Origin: Desulfovibrionaceae bacterium
GTDB lineage: Bacteria; Desulfobacterota; Desulfovibrionia; Desulfovibrionales; Desulfovibrionaceae
Reading direction: 5' to 3'
Length of the DNA: 64,000 nt
Assembly: GCA_031082225.1 (NCBI GenBank)
Contig: JAVHLG010000001.1
Location: 1 to 64,000 of the forward strand
The translations under genes were made by a program, and so were the position numbers. The notes beneath the pieces were generated by a model. It did no database searches. It was not told the origin of the DNA and worked only from the letters and a program-made list of their open reading frames with translations. How positions within the stretch are numbered: position 1 is the stretch's first letter; every line of letters begins with the position of its first letter. Below, piece by piece: positions 26,899 through 36,091 of this stretch.

Positions 26899-27741
26899 TC
26901 AGGCCTCGGTTTCCAGACGGATGCGGTGGGACAGGGCGGCCGTGGCCCCGGTCCCCCGGAAGGTTCCGGCCAGGGGCATGCACAGTTCGGGATGATGCGC
27001 CGCGCACACGGCCAGATGCGCGTCGGCCACGGCCAGCCCCAGGGTGGGGTCGTAGCCGCGCCACCCGGCCCCGGGCAGATAGGCCTCGGGCCAGGCGTGC
27101 AGGTCACGGTCATCCTGGTTTGCATCCCCGGCCTGATAGCCGGACACGAACCGGGCAGGCAGCCCCGCCTGCCGACAGACCTCCAGAAAAACCAGGGCCA
27201 CGTCCCGGCAGGCCCCGCGTAAAAGCCCAAGCGTCCGGGCCGGTTCCCACACCCCGGGCGCCTGGCGCGCCGTGACCCGCACGTTGCGGTACAGCCAGTC
27301 CGTCAGACGGCTGAGGAACTCCACGGGAAGCCCCCCGGCCGCCGCCGCAAGCTCCGTGCAAAGCCCCCCGCAGGCCGGACAGCCCCGGGCCGCCAGATAC
27401 GGCCCAAGGGCCTTGTTTTCGGCCTCGGACAGCCGCAGGGGCAGACGCGCGGCAGCGGGATCCAGGAGATAGTCGAAGGGATTGGCGCGAAGGGTCCGGG
27501 CCTCGAACCGGGTGTGCACCGTGAGCGTCTGGTGCAGGCCGTCGAACCACAGCCGGGTGGCGGGATTGCCGCTGGCGTCGAGGATGGCGCAACGTCCGGC
27601 AGGCGGCGGGGAGACCTCCAGTTCGAAAACGGCCAGACGCTGGGCGGCGGCGTCCAGGGGTGTCAGACGCACCACATGGGGTTCGAGGAAGACCGGGCGG
27701 CTGTAGCGATAGCTGGTTTCGTGCTCACCCCTAAACAGCAC
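26899..27741 (-). CDS. Transglutaminase-like cysteine protease of the Anbu operon
   Basis: The 280-residue protein has the bacterial transglutaminase-like N-terminal beta domain (residues 1-75) and a papain-like core with the triad Cys in GACRDVALVF (about 176), His in DLHAWPEAY (about 216) and Asp in GYDPTLG (about 230). Family members act as proteases or amide-forming enzymes. It starts at GTG (27741) and overlaps the Anbu gene by 11 bases. It is the last gene of the four-gene unit ATP-grasp, alpha-E, Anbu, transglutaminase, which recurs across bacteria and has been proposed to make and remove a peptide tag. Confidence 0.88.
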   Translation of the reverse strand: MLFRGEHETSYRYSRPVFLEPHVVRLTPLDAAAQRLAVFELEVSPPPAGRCAILDASGNPATRLWFDGLHQTLTVHTRFEARTLRANPFDYLLDPAAARLPLRLSEAENKALGPYLAARGCPACGGLCTELAAAAGGLPVEFLSRLTDWLYRNVRVTARQAPGVWEPARTLGLLRGACRDVALVFLEVCRQAGLPARFVSGYQAGDANQDDRDLHAWPEAYLPGAGWRGYDPTLGLAVADAHLAVCAAHHPELCMPLAGTFRGTGATAALSHRIRLETEA

Positions 27742-28507
27742 CGGCCTCGTCCTCGGGCTTTATGGAGACAAGCTTGCGGGTCGTGGGCGACAGTTCGGCC
27801 GCGATGGCCTCGATCCATTCCGAGGGCAGGGCGCGCACGCTTTCGCGCAGCCGCTCCTGCCACCAGGTGGAGATGTGGGCCAGGTCGGCCTGCTCGAAGC
27901 GGTGCTCCACCAGGACGAAGGAGCCCTTGGAATAGACCACCACGTCCAGGGGGAAATCCACCCCGGCGGCGCTGATGCGGGTGGAGTCGAAGGCCAGGCA
28001 GCCCACCTTGAGGGCGAAGTGGATGGAATCGGCGTGCTTGAGGGTGCGGTCCAGCACGGGCTTGCCGTAGCCGGTCTCGCCGATGATGTGATACGGCGTG
28101 CCCTCGTTGATCTCCACCCAGTTGCCCTGGGGATAGATGAGGTAGAGCTTGTGGGCGGCGTCTCCGGCGAACTGGCCGCCCATGATCACGTGGATGTTGA
28201 ACTGCAGTCCCGACTCGTCGAGAAAGTCCTTGTCCTCCCTGGCCACCCGCCGGATGATGTCGGCGAAGATGTTCACCGCCTTGTACAGCTTGTTGGGCGG
28301 CGGGCAGGTCTCCAGGGCCTCCTCGAAATAGGTGACCACCTTGTCGCGCACCGAGCGCAGGCCCGAGGTCATGAAAAAGAGCACCCCGCCGTCGATCTCG
28401 TAGGTGCTGAGCTTCTGGCCCGTGGTCATCTCGTTGCCCGCCACGATGCGGGTGTCGGAGATGCCCACCAGTCCCTCCTCCACGGTGATGCCAAGGCAAA
28501 AGGTCAT
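27731..28507 (-). CDS. anbu: Anbu, proteasome-type peptidase (ancestral beta-subunit homologue)
   Basis: The 258-residue Ntn-hydrolase resembles 20S proteasome beta subunits and HslV. The sequence begins MTFCLGITVEEGLVGISDTR, so Thr2 becomes the N-terminal nucleophile after Met removal. RDKVV, the GGQ segment in VIMGGQFAGD and the GETGYGKPVLDR region are typical of Anbu (proteasome-type protease). It overlaps the alpha-E gene by 4 bases. Peptidase activity of Anbu has been hard to show experimentally; the operon context suggests a role with the ATP-grasp ligase. Confidence 0.9.
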   Translation of the reverse strand: MTFCLGITVEEGLVGISDTRIVAGNEMTTGQKLSTYEIDGGVLFFMTSGLRSVRDKVVTYFEEALETCPPPNKLYKAVNIFADIIRRVAREDKDFLDESGLQFNIHVIMGGQFAGDAAHKLYLIYPQGNWVEINEGTPYHIIGETGYGKPVLDRTLKHADSIHFALKVGCLAFDSTRISAAGVDFPLDVVVYSKGSFVLVEHRFEQADLAHISTWWQERLRESVRALPSEWIEAIAAELSPTTRKLVSIKPEDEAGAV

Positions 28508-29481
28508 TGTTGTGCCTGCGTGGCCGGCTCAGGGCCGGGATGTCCGAAAAATTCACGCCCCAACTGGGCGTCTATGGTGTTCATGCGGGTCTGCAACCGG
28601 TCGGTGAAGCGGTGCAGACCTTGCTCGAAAACGTCCTCAATGGTCAAGTAGGACAGATCCGAGCACAGTTGCCCCAAAAGCCGTTCGCTGCCGCGCGAGA
28701 ACAGTCCCATGCGGGTGCCGGTGATGTCGTGCAGGGAACGCTGGGCGCTGCCCAGGCCGTAGAGGATGGAGCGCGGGAAATCGTGGTCGAAGAGCAAGAA
28801 CTCCGCCACCTTGGCCGGGGAGATGCGGCCCCGGCAGCGCCGATAGGCATTGAGCGCGCTGGTGGCCCGCAAAAGCGCCGACCAGTGGATGGAGTCGAAG
28901 CTCTGGGGCGCGCCGCTTAGGCCCGGCAGAAGCAGGTGGCAGTTGACGTCGAGGATGCGCGAGGTCTTGTCGCACCGCTCCAGTTGCCGCCCCAGGCGCG
29001 AGAAATGCCAGGCCTCGTCGTGGATCATGGCGTCCCGGGAGATGCCCTCCAGGATGAAATCCCGGACCTTGATCTCCTGGCAGAACTCCGACGGGTTGTC
29101 CACCACCAGCAAGGGCCGGTTGGCCGCCTCATGCACCAGATGGTGATAGATGTTGATCTGCTCCCACATCTCGTAGGGGATGACCTCGCGGATGGCCCGG
29201 GCGTTCTCGCGGGCGGCCCACAGGCAGGAGGCGATGGAGTTGGGAGAGTCGCGGTCGAAGCACAAAAAGGTGGTCACCGTGGCTGCGTCGTATTCGCCGT
29301 AGCGTTCCTCGAAAAGGGCCTGGTCGCCGCTGGCGATGACCAGGGGCCGCCATTCCCCGGCCCCGGACCCGGGCAGGTCCAGGGTCAGGTGCCAGTTGAC
29401 CTCCACGAACCGGGCCAGATTCCCGGCCCGTTCCAGATAGCGGCTCATCCAGTAGACGGCGTTGGCCACGCGCGCGAGCAT
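28504..29481 (-). CDS. Alpha-E domain protein (DUF403)
   Basis: This 325-residue, largely alpha-helical protein begins MLARVANAVYWMSRYLERAG, the characteristic opening of the alpha-E family. It continues with repeated helices (LWAARENARAIREVIPYEMWEQIN; FSRLGRQLERCDKTSRILD). A GGGAAAGGG site precedes the ATG at 29481; the 25 codons open upstream lack family similarity. It always travels with a circularly permuted ATP-grasp ligase and is thought to assist it in amide-bond formation. The biochemical function is unproven. Confidence 0.88.
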   Translation of the reverse strand: MLARVANAVYWMSRYLERAGNLARFVEVNWHLTLDLPGSGAGEWRPLVIASGDQALFEERYGEYDAATVTTFLCFDRDSPNSIASCLWAARENARAIREVIPYEMWEQINIYHHLVHEAANRPLLVVDNPSEFCQEIKVRDFILEGISRDAMIHDEAWHFSRLGRQLERCDKTSRILDVNCHLLLPGLSGAPQSFDSIHWSALLRATSALNAYRRCRGRISPAKVAEFLLFDHDFPRSILYGLGSAQRSLHDITGTRMGLFSRGSERLLGQLCSDLSYLTIEDVFEQGLHRFTDRLQTRMNTIDAQLGREFFGHPGPEPATQAQQ

Positions 29482-29602
29482 GCGTTCACCCTTTCCCGGT
29501 TCGGATTGCGCCCGCGCCGCGTCTGCCGGTGGATGGCGCGGGAAACAAAATTCCATCCTGTTGACCGCTCATGAGGCCCTCTCCGCTTTCCAACCAGACG
29601 CC

Positions 29603-31036
29603 TCAGTGCTTGAGCACCCAGGTGTCCTTGCTGCCCCCGCCCTGGGAGGAGTTGACCACCAGCGATCCCTTTTTCAGGGCCACCCGGGTAAGGCCCCCCG
29701 GGATGACCTGCACGTCGCCGCCGTGCAGGATGTAGGGCCGCAGGTCCACATGGCGGCCCTCGAAGTGGTCCCCCACGATGACCGGGGCCCGGGACAGCAT
29801 GAGCGCGGGCTGGGCGATGTAGTTTCTGGGCCGGTCCTGGATGCGCCGGGTGAAGTCCTCGCGCTCGGCCCTGGTTGAGCCGGGGCCGACGAGCATGCCG
29901 TAGCCCCCGGATTCGTTGGCCGCCTTGACCACCATGGTCTCCAGGTTGTCCAGGACATAGGCCCGGTCGGCGTCGCGCCAGCACAGGTAGGTGGGCACGT
30001 TGGGCAGAAACGGGGTCTCGCCCAGGTAGTAGCGGATGATCTCCGGGACGAAGGCGTAGACCACCTTGTCGTCGGCCACCCCGGTGCCCGGAGCGTTGGC
30101 CAGGCAGACATTGCCCGCCCGGTAGGCGGACATGATGCCCGGCACCCCGAGCAGGGAGTCGGGCCGGAACACCATAGGGTCCAGGAAGTCGTCGTTGAGC
30201 CTGCGGTAGATGACGTCCACCTTTTTTAAGCCCTTGGTGGTGCGCATGTAGACGAAGTTGTTTTCAACGACCAGATCCTGGTTCTGCACCAGCTCGATGC
30301 CGGTCTGAAGGGCCAGGAACGAGTGCTCGAAATAGGCCGAGTTGTAGATGCCCGGGGTGAGAAGCGCCACGCAGGGCTGGGCCACGGGGTGGGGCGCCAT
30401 GCGCAGGAGCATGTCCAGAAGCCGGGCCGGATAGTCGTCCACGGGCCGCACCCGCGAGGCGGCGAAGACCTCGGGCAGGGTGCGCTTCATGAGCCGCCGG
30501 TTGGCCAGCACGTAGGACACCCCCGAGGGACAGCGCAGGTTGTCCTCCAGGACGTAAAAAACGCCCTTTTCGTCGCGCACCAGATCCGTGCCTGTGACGT
30601 GGCACCAGACGCCCCGGGGCGGGTTGACGCCCATGCAGGCGGGCAGAAAGCCCTCGGCCGTCTCGATGATCTCCCGGGGGACGACCCCGTCCCGGATGAT
30701 CTTCTGGTCGTGGTAGATGTCGTCGAGAAAGAGGTTCAGGGCGTAGATGCGCTGCTTCAGCCCGATCTCGATCTTGTCCCAGTCGGCGGCTGCGACCACG
30801 CGGGGGACCACGTCGAAGGGAAAGATCTTCTCCGTGCCCTGCTCGTGGCCGTAGACCGTAAAGGTGATGCCCAGATCATACAGGGCCTGTTCGGCCTTGT
30901 GCTGGCGGCGTGACAACTCGCCCTCGGGCAGGGATTCGATCTTTTCCACCAGAAGCCGCGTGCCGTCCCGGGCCACCCCGGGGGCGACAAACATTTCGTC
31001 GTGAAACGGACCCAGGTCGTATCCGGTGAACTTCAT
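29603..31036 (-). CDS. Circularly permuted ATP-grasp peptide ligase (DUF404/DUF407)
   Basis: The 477-residue protein has the signature segments EKIFPFDVVPRV, YALNLFLDDIYHDQKI, LEDNLRCPSGVSYVLANR (nucleotide/metal site), AFVPEIIRYYLGE and VKAANESGGYGMLVGP. It should form amide bonds using ATP. The first of two in-frame starts (31075) is rejected in favour of ATG 31036 (MKFTGYDLGPFHDEM). It is the promoter-proximal gene of the Anbu operon and is separated from the alpha-E gene by 121 bases. The natural substrate of these ligases is not known. Confidence 0.9.
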   Translation of the reverse strand: MKFTGYDLGPFHDEMFVAPGVARDGTRLLVEKIESLPEGELSRRQHKAEQALYDLGITFTVYGHEQGTEKIFPFDVVPRVVAAADWDKIEIGLKQRIYALNLFLDDIYHDQKIIRDGVVPREIIETAEGFLPACMGVNPPRGVWCHVTGTDLVRDEKGVFYVLEDNLRCPSGVSYVLANRRLMKRTLPEVFAASRVRPVDDYPARLLDMLLRMAPHPVAQPCVALLTPGIYNSAYFEHSFLALQTGIELVQNQDLVVENNFVYMRTTKGLKKVDVIYRRLNDDFLDPMVFRPDSLLGVPGIMSAYRAGNVCLANAPGTGVADDKVVYAFVPEIIRYYLGETPFLPNVPTYLCWRDADRAYVLDNLETMVVKAANESGGYGMLVGPGSTRAEREDFTRRIQDRPRNYIAQPALMLSRAPVIVGDHFEGRHVDLRPYILHGGDVQVIPGGLTRVALKKGSLVVNSSQGGGSKDTWVLKH

Positions 31037-31503
31037 GGAAGCCCCGCTTTGCACAATATTGTTATTTATCGGCAATATGCCCCCGCCCCCTGGCCCCTGT
31101 CAACACGCCCCACGGCTCATGATCCTTAAATTTTATCAATTTTGTAAAAATGCAGCTTTTTCTTGCCGGACCCACCCCCAGGTCCGGACCACCGTCATCG
31201 CCCCCCCCTTGTCCGGGCCGCTTGTCAAGCGCGACAGGGCAGGGGTATTTCAGACAACATGCCACACCGTATCCACATGGGGCGCGCCGCCGCACGCCCT
31301 GGGCCGCCTTCAGGACCGCCTCCCGGGCCGCCTCCAGGGAATGCTGCCGGGCGGATGGACAACCCCGCCGTGTCCTCCCCGGCTTCCCCGGCCCCCCCCG
31401 CCCCCCCGATGCCCTTGCCCCTCGCAACGGCCCGGACAGGTCGGCCGTCCCAGAGGCCAAAGCCGCCCCGGGGAATCGACCCGGCTGGCAGGAAGCATCG
31501 CCC
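31037..31503. other. Divergent intergenic region upstream of the Anbu operon and the FAD oxidoreductase
   Basis: In these 467 bases, 31060-31160 is strikingly AT-rich against its surroundings and contains ACAATATTGTTATTTATCGG and AAATTTTATCAATTTTGTAA. It is the likely promoter region of the leftward Anbu operon. No unambiguous -35/-10 pair was assigned. The remainder (31170-31500) is very GC-rich with proline-rich open frames that look non-coding. Confidence 0.45.
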
Positions 31504-32925
31504 ATGACCACCGCCCTCACCCTCCTGCCCCCGACCGACGTGCTGGTGCTCGGCGCGGGCCTGGCCGGGCTGGCCGCGGCCCGGGCCGCCCTTACGGCCG
31601 CGCCCTGGGCGGCCGTGACAATCGCCGCACCGGGGCGCGGCCCCTCGGGGTCTTCGTTCGCCAACATCCACGACCGCCTGGGGCTGCACGCCCCGGCCAC
31701 GGACCCTGAGCGCGAGGCCTTTTGCCGCGAGGCCCTGGCCCTGGCCCCGCCGGGCCGGGCGGACGAGACGCTCGTCAAAATTCTGGCGGAGGAGGCCCTG
31801 GAGCGCCGCCAGGATCTGGAGGCCCTGGGTGCGGCCTTTGTGCGCGACGATAGCGGCGCCCTGCGCCTTTTTCCGGCCTGCTTCAGCCCCCGGTCCCGGA
31901 GGGCCGTGGTTTTTGGCGATCTGGCCCAGGCGTACCGGGGCATGGCCGACCGGGCGAGGTCCATGGGGGCGCAGATGGTCCCGGGCCTGACAGCCGTGTC
32001 CCTGGTGCAGGACGCTCCCGGGACCAGAGTGCTGGGGGCGCTGTGCGAGGACACGGGCGGCGGGCTGGCCTTTCTGCCCGCCCGGGCCGTGGTGGCGGCC
32101 ATGGGCGGCCCGGCCACGCTTTTTCTCCACAACCAGGCGGGCCGGGGCGGCACGGGAACCGGACACGGCATTCTGGCCGCCGCCGGGGCGGCCCTGGCCA
32201 ACACGGCCTATCTGCAATGGATGTGGGCCCGGCTGCCGGACCGCGTCTTCTGGCCGGTCTGGAGCCTGCTTGAAGACGCCGCCGCGGCCCTGGACCAGGC
32301 CGGGCATCCCGCGCCCGTGCCGGACGCGGTACGCCGGGCGGCCGGGGGCCGCGCCGAGCACTGCCCCCTGGGACACGGCCTGCCGGACGCCGCCCTGGAC
32401 GGGTTTCTCCTTGATCTGGCCGACGATCTGGGCGTGGCCGACATCCGGCTGCGCGACCCCGCCCCTGGCGGGACGCGCCTGCGGGCGGCGCTTATGGCCC
32501 ATGCCGGAAACGGCGGGGCCATCATCGACGCCTGGGGCCGGACCACGGTCCCCGGGCTTTTCGCCGCCGGGGAATGCGCCACGGGCATGCACGGGGCCAA
32601 CCGGCTGGGCGGGGCCATGGTGGCGGCCTGCCTGGTATTCGGGGCCCGGGCCGGGCGGGCGGCGGCCACGGACCAGGGCCACGGCCCGGACGACTTTTCC
32701 GACATTCTGGCACGAAGCGTGCATAATTATCACCGCGACCTGTTCCAGCGCGAGGCGACCCGCTGTTTCCTCGCCCGCACCCTGCAGCGGCTGGGGCTGC
32801 CCGGCAGGGAGGGACGTGGCCCGGAACTCGTGGCCCGCCTGGCCGGAAGGCTTTGGACGGTCACCGACACCCTGGCCCGACGCATGCTCGAATCGGCCCT
32901 GGCCTTCGCCCGGGAACGGAACTGA
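31504..32925 (+). CDS. FAD-dependent oxidoreductase (L-aspartate oxidase/fumarate reductase-like)
   Basis: The 473-residue flavoprotein has a dinucleotide-binding VLVLGAGLAGLAAARAAL at residues 12-30. The C-terminal flavoprotein signature is GLFAAGECATGMHGANRLGGA, as in NadB/SdhA-type proteins, and GTGHGILAAAGAAL lies mid-protein. It is shorter than typical NadB, and the usual SxAAQGG substrate loop is replaced by GSSFANIHDRLGL, so aspartate oxidase activity is uncertain. An AGGAAG site precedes the ATG at 31504. It is divergent from the Anbu operon and has no obvious operon partner. Confidence 0.78.
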   Translation: MTTALTLLPPTDVLVLGAGLAGLAAARAALTAAPWAAVTIAAPGRGPSGSSFANIHDRLGLHAPATDPEREAFCREALALAPPGRADETLVKILAEEALERRQDLEALGAAFVRDDSGALRLFPACFSPRSRRAVVFGDLAQAYRGMADRARSMGAQMVPGLTAVSLVQDAPGTRVLGALCEDTGGGLAFLPARAVVAAMGGPATLFLHNQAGRGGTGTGHGILAAAGAALANTAYLQWMWARLPDRVFWPVWSLLEDAAAALDQAGHPAPVPDAVRRAAGGRAEHCPLGHGLPDAALDGFLLDLADDLGVADIRLRDPAPGGTRLRAALMAHAGNGGAIIDAWGRTTVPGLFAAGECATGMHGANRLGGAMVAACLVFGARAGRAAATDQGHGPDDFSDILARSVHNYHRDLFQREATRCFLARTLQRLGLPGREGRGPELVARLAGRLWTVTDTLARRMLESALAFARERN

Positions 32926-33042
32926 AGCCCCCCCGGCGGGCTGCCCCGGAGGCGGGGACAACGCGCACCAAGGGTAAAGATTGCCTGACGCCTGCCGATA
33001 ATGTTAGGGAAGCGAACGATCAAGCATGGACGCGAGGACCAC

Positions 33043-33789
33043 ATGGGCGCCACCCAGACGACAGCTCAACCCCTGAAACATCAAGACCTTGACGCCGAGA
33101 CTTGTGCTGTCGGCAGGGGGCTGGTATGCGATGCCAAAACCCGGCAATTTGGTCGCCCCATGAACGATCTCACGGTTCTGCCCCTGCGCAAGCAGTACTA
33201 CGTTCCCAGCAAGGACACCTGGGTGCTGGCCATTTTGGACGCCCTGTCCCTGGACAGCGACCTGTCCCAGCGTGACCTGGCCCGCCGCGTGGGCATCAGC
33301 GGCGCGGTGGTCAACCAGCGCCTGCGGGAGTTGCAGGCCCGGGGGCTGATCGTGTTCGAGGCCCGAAACGCCAAGAGCTACCGCTATCCCCTGACCCCCG
33401 AGGGGGAACGCCTGCGCGAGGAGATGGTCTCCCGCTGCACCAGCGAGGCCATCCACATCTACACGGCCATTAAGCGCCACTGTCGCCTGCGACTGGAGTG
33501 GCTTCGGGCCAGGAACATTCAGAAAATCGCCATGTTCGGCGCCTCGGAGACCTGCGAGGTGGTCATTTCGGCCTTAAGCGACATGCCGTTTAAGATCATG
33601 GCCCTGGTGGACAACGATGTCGCCAAACACGGCACGGTTTTTCACGGTTACGTCGTGTCGTCGCCCCGGATACTGGAACTGGTGGACTGTCAGGCCGTGC
33701 TCATCACCTCGTTTGGCCGACAGTCGGAGATCCGTGAACAGCTAGCGCCCTTGTGCCGCACAAGGGGGGTGGAGATCGTGAGCCTATGA
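33043..33789 (+). CDS. Winged-helix regulator fused to a Rossmann-like domain
   Basis: This 248-residue protein has a winged helix-turn-helix (SQRDLARRVGISGAVVNQRL, about residues 75-125) typical of MarR-like EPS-associated regulators. A C-terminal Rossmann-like alpha/beta domain follows (KIAMFGASETCEVVISAL; MALVDNDVAKHG; AVLITSFGRQSEI), resembling the N-terminal part of sugar-nucleotide enzymes. GAGGACCAC before ATG 33043 favours this start; ATG 33160 would give a protein that still keeps both domains. It overlaps the NeuB-family gene by 4 bases, so it probably senses a metabolite and controls that small sugar operon. The ligand is unknown. Confidence 0.7.
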   Translation: MGATQTTAQPLKHQDLDAETCAVGRGLVCDAKTRQFGRPMNDLTVLPLRKQYYVPSKDTWVLAILDALSLDSDLSQRDLARRVGISGAVVNQRLRELQARGLIVFEARNAKSYRYPLTPEGERLREEMVSRCTSEAIHIYTAIKRHCRLRLEWLRARNIQKIAMFGASETCEVVISALSDMPFKIMALVDNDVAKHGTVFHGYVVSSPRILELVDCQAVLITSFGRQSEIREQLAPLCRTRGVEIVSL

Positions 33790-34877
33790 GCACCACAAAA
33801 GGCATCCGCACCGCATCCGGACGACGTATCGGCCCCGGAGAACCCTGCTTCATCGTGGCCGAGATCGGCAACAACCACCAGGGGGATCTGAGCATCGCCC
33901 GGGACATGGTCTACGCCGCCGCAGCCGCCGGAGCGGACGCGGTGAAGGTTCAAAAGCGCGACATGGACTGCCTGTTCACCCGGGCCGGGAAGGAAGCCCC
34001 CTACGGCGGCAAACACAGCTTCGGCCCCACCTACGGCGAGCACCGCCTGGCCCTGGAGCTGTCCATGGACGCCATGGCCGAGCTCAAGGCCCTGTCCGAA
34101 AAACTGGGGCTGGTCTTTTTCGCCTCGGCCTGGGATCTGGTCAGCGCCCGGGAGATGCTGGACCTGGGCATGGAGCTGTTCAAGGTCTGCTCGGCGGACC
34201 TGGTCAACATCCCGCTTTTGCGGATGGTGGGCGAGGCCGACGTGCCGGTGATCATGTCCACGGGCATGAGCGACTGGCAGGACGTGGACATGGCCGTGGC
34301 CGAACTGCGCCGCTACCAGGACGCCATGGTGCTTTTGCACTGCAACAGTTCCTATCCCTGCCCGGACGAACTGGTGGGGCTGCCGGTCATGTCCGCCATG
34401 GCCCGGCGCTACGGCCTGCCCGTGGGCTATTCCGGCCATGAGACGGGCCTTGGGCCGAGCATCGCCGCCGTGGCCCTGGGGGCCTGCGTGGTGGAGCGCC
34501 ACTTCACCCTGGACCGGTCCCAGCGCGGCACGGATCATCAGGCCTCCCTCGAACCCGGACACTTCGCGGGCCTGTGCGCCATGATCCGGGAGACCGAGGC
34601 GGCCATGCGCCTGCGCAAAAAACAGGTCTGCCCCACGGAACGGTCCTCGGCCGCCAAACTGCGCAAGAGCATCGTGTTCGCCCGCGACCTGCCGGCCGGG
34701 CACGCCCTGTCCCAGGCCGACATCACGGTAAAATGCCCGGGCACGGGCATCTCTCCGGTGCACTGGGACGAGGTGCTGGGATGCCGGTTGACGCGCAGCG
34801 TGGCCTGCGAGGAGCTGGTGGACTGGGACGCCCTGCGTGTGGAGCAGCCGTCGGCCACCATGTCCGGACGCTTGTAA
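33786..34877 (+). CDS. NeuB-family nonulosonate (sialic-acid-type) synthase
   Basis: The 363-residue protein has a TIM-barrel synthase domain (IVAEIGNNHQGDL, DAVKVQKRDMD, FKVCSADLVNIPLL, MSTGMSDWQDV, LLHCNSSYPCP, GYSGHETG, VVERHFTLDR) and a C-terminal SAF antifreeze-like domain (SIVFARDLPAGHALSQADI). The family condenses PEP with an N-acyl-hexosamine to make sialic, legionaminic or pseudaminic acid. The exact sugar cannot be told. ATG 33786 overlaps the regulator stop (ATGA). No CMP-sugar synthetase is nearby. Confidence 0.9.
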   Translation: MSTTKGIRTASGRRIGPGEPCFIVAEIGNNHQGDLSIARDMVYAAAAAGADAVKVQKRDMDCLFTRAGKEAPYGGKHSFGPTYGEHRLALELSMDAMAELKALSEKLGLVFFASAWDLVSAREMLDLGMELFKVCSADLVNIPLLRMVGEADVPVIMSTGMSDWQDVDMAVAELRRYQDAMVLLHCNSSYPCPDELVGLPVMSAMARRYGLPVGYSGHETGLGPSIAAVALGACVVERHFTLDRSQRGTDHQASLEPGHFAGLCAMIRETEAAMRLRKKQVCPTERSSAAKLRKSIVFARDLPAGHALSQADITVKCPGTGISPVHWDEVLGCRLTRSVACEELVDWDALRVEQPSATMSGRL

Positions 34878-34935
34878 CCGGGGGGACAACCCGCCAGTCC
34901 AGCCGTCCCAACCGTGGGCTTCCCGGAGAGGTGGC

Positions 34936-35889
34936 ATGCGCATCGTCATGATCGCCGAAAACGATCCGGCCGGGGTGGGGTCGCTTGTGCGAAACGCCCT
35001 GCACCGACACACGGACCACGTCTGTCGGCTGGTCACCACCCAGACCCGCTACACCCACGGCTGGGAAAAAGACCTGCATGTACCGCTCCTGGATGCGGCA
35101 GGCCTGGACGAACTGGCCGAGACGCTTGAGACGGCCGACGTCTTCCATTTTCACATGCTGGCCGACGAGCACATGCCCCTGGGGCCGTTCACGGCAGCCC
35201 CGTTCCTGGCCGGAAAGGCCCTCGTCCACCACCACCACGGCCACCACGTCTTCCGGGCCCATCCGGAAATCTTCCAGAAGAAGTACCGCGACCTGGGCCG
35301 CACGAATCTTTTGGTCAGCACCCCCGACCTCCTTTTGAAGCTCCCTGGGGCGCGGTGGCAGCCCAACCTCGTGCCGGAACACGCCCCCCTGTACCTGCCC
35401 AAGCCGCGCACGCCCGACGGCCGGGTGCGCCTCGGGCACTCGCCCACCAGAAAAGACCTCAAAAACACCGACGAGCTTGTGGCCATCCACGCCAGTCTGG
35501 CCCGGGAACTGCCCCTGGACCTGGACCTCATCGACGACGTCCCCCATGTGCAGTGCCTGGCCCGCAAACAGGCCTGCGACATCGTCTTCGACCACATGCA
35601 GGGCTACTACGGCATGTCGTCGCTGGAGTCCCTGTCCCAGGCCACGCCGGTCATCGCCGGGCTCGACGACTGGAACACGGCCAACATCCGGGAGTTTTTC
35701 GGCGTGGACGAACTGCCCTGGGTGACGGCCCGCACGGCGGGCGAACTCGAGGACCGCCTGCGCGAACTGGCCCTGTCCCCGGAGACGCGACGCCGCATCG
35801 GCCGGGCCTCGCGGACCTTCATGGAGACGGTCTGGAGCGAAAAGCGCCTGACCGAGGCCCTGGCCGACTTCTACGCCAACCTGGACTGA
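34936..35889 (+). CDS. Glycosyltransferase, GT-B family 1/4-like
   Basis: The 317-residue protein begins with a GT-B N-terminal strand/loop MRIVMIAENDPAGVGSLVRN and contains DVFHFHMLADEH and a histidine-rich LVHHHHGHHVF. The donor domain is RVRLGHSPTRKDLKNTDELV, followed by the nucleotide-sugar-binding GYYGMSSLESLSQATPVIAG. GAGAGGTGGC precedes the ATG. It lies 58 bases after the NeuB-family gene and probably uses a sugar made through it. Sugar and acceptor are unknown. Confidence 0.72.
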   Translation: MRIVMIAENDPAGVGSLVRNALHRHTDHVCRLVTTQTRYTHGWEKDLHVPLLDAAGLDELAETLETADVFHFHMLADEHMPLGPFTAAPFLAGKALVHHHHGHHVFRAHPEIFQKKYRDLGRTNLLVSTPDLLLKLPGARWQPNLVPEHAPLYLPKPRTPDGRVRLGHSPTRKDLKNTDELVAIHASLARELPLDLDLIDDVPHVQCLARKQACDIVFDHMQGYYGMSSLESLSQATPVIAGLDDWNTANIREFFGVDELPWVTARTAGELEDRLRELALSPETRRRIGRASRTFMETVWSEKRLTEALADFYANLD

Positions 35890-36043
35890 CGTCCGTCGTC
35901 GCCTCCGCAGCCAGCCAGGATGCCCCTACATGTCCGGGGCGCAGCCGACGCAAGGACCTTCCTGACTCCGCCAAGGCAGGGTTCCCGTTCCCGTCCGGGC
36001 AGGGCTCCTTGCCTTTGCCGCCAGAGCAGGATAGTCGAGTCCT

Positions 36044-36091
36044 GGGGATGGAGTCCCCCGGATAACCGCCGTGCTGCTGATGACTCCTGCC
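36044..36091 (+). promoter_or_regulatory. Fluoride riboswitch (crcB motif)
   Basis: The sequence from 36044 reproduces the crcB RNA motif. GGGG (36044-36047), AUG, GAGU and CCCC (36056-36059) form P1 and its loop; an AUAACCGCC joining segment follows, then GCUGAUGACUCC (36076-36087). The loop GGAGUC (36050-36055) can pair with GACUCC (36082-36087) as the conserved pseudoknot, and GCUGAUGxCUCC is the signature 3' segment. A terminator begins 24 bases later, and the downstream operon contains the fluoride channel gene crcB and its usual partner DUF190. P3 is short here, the one weak point. Confidence 0.85.
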
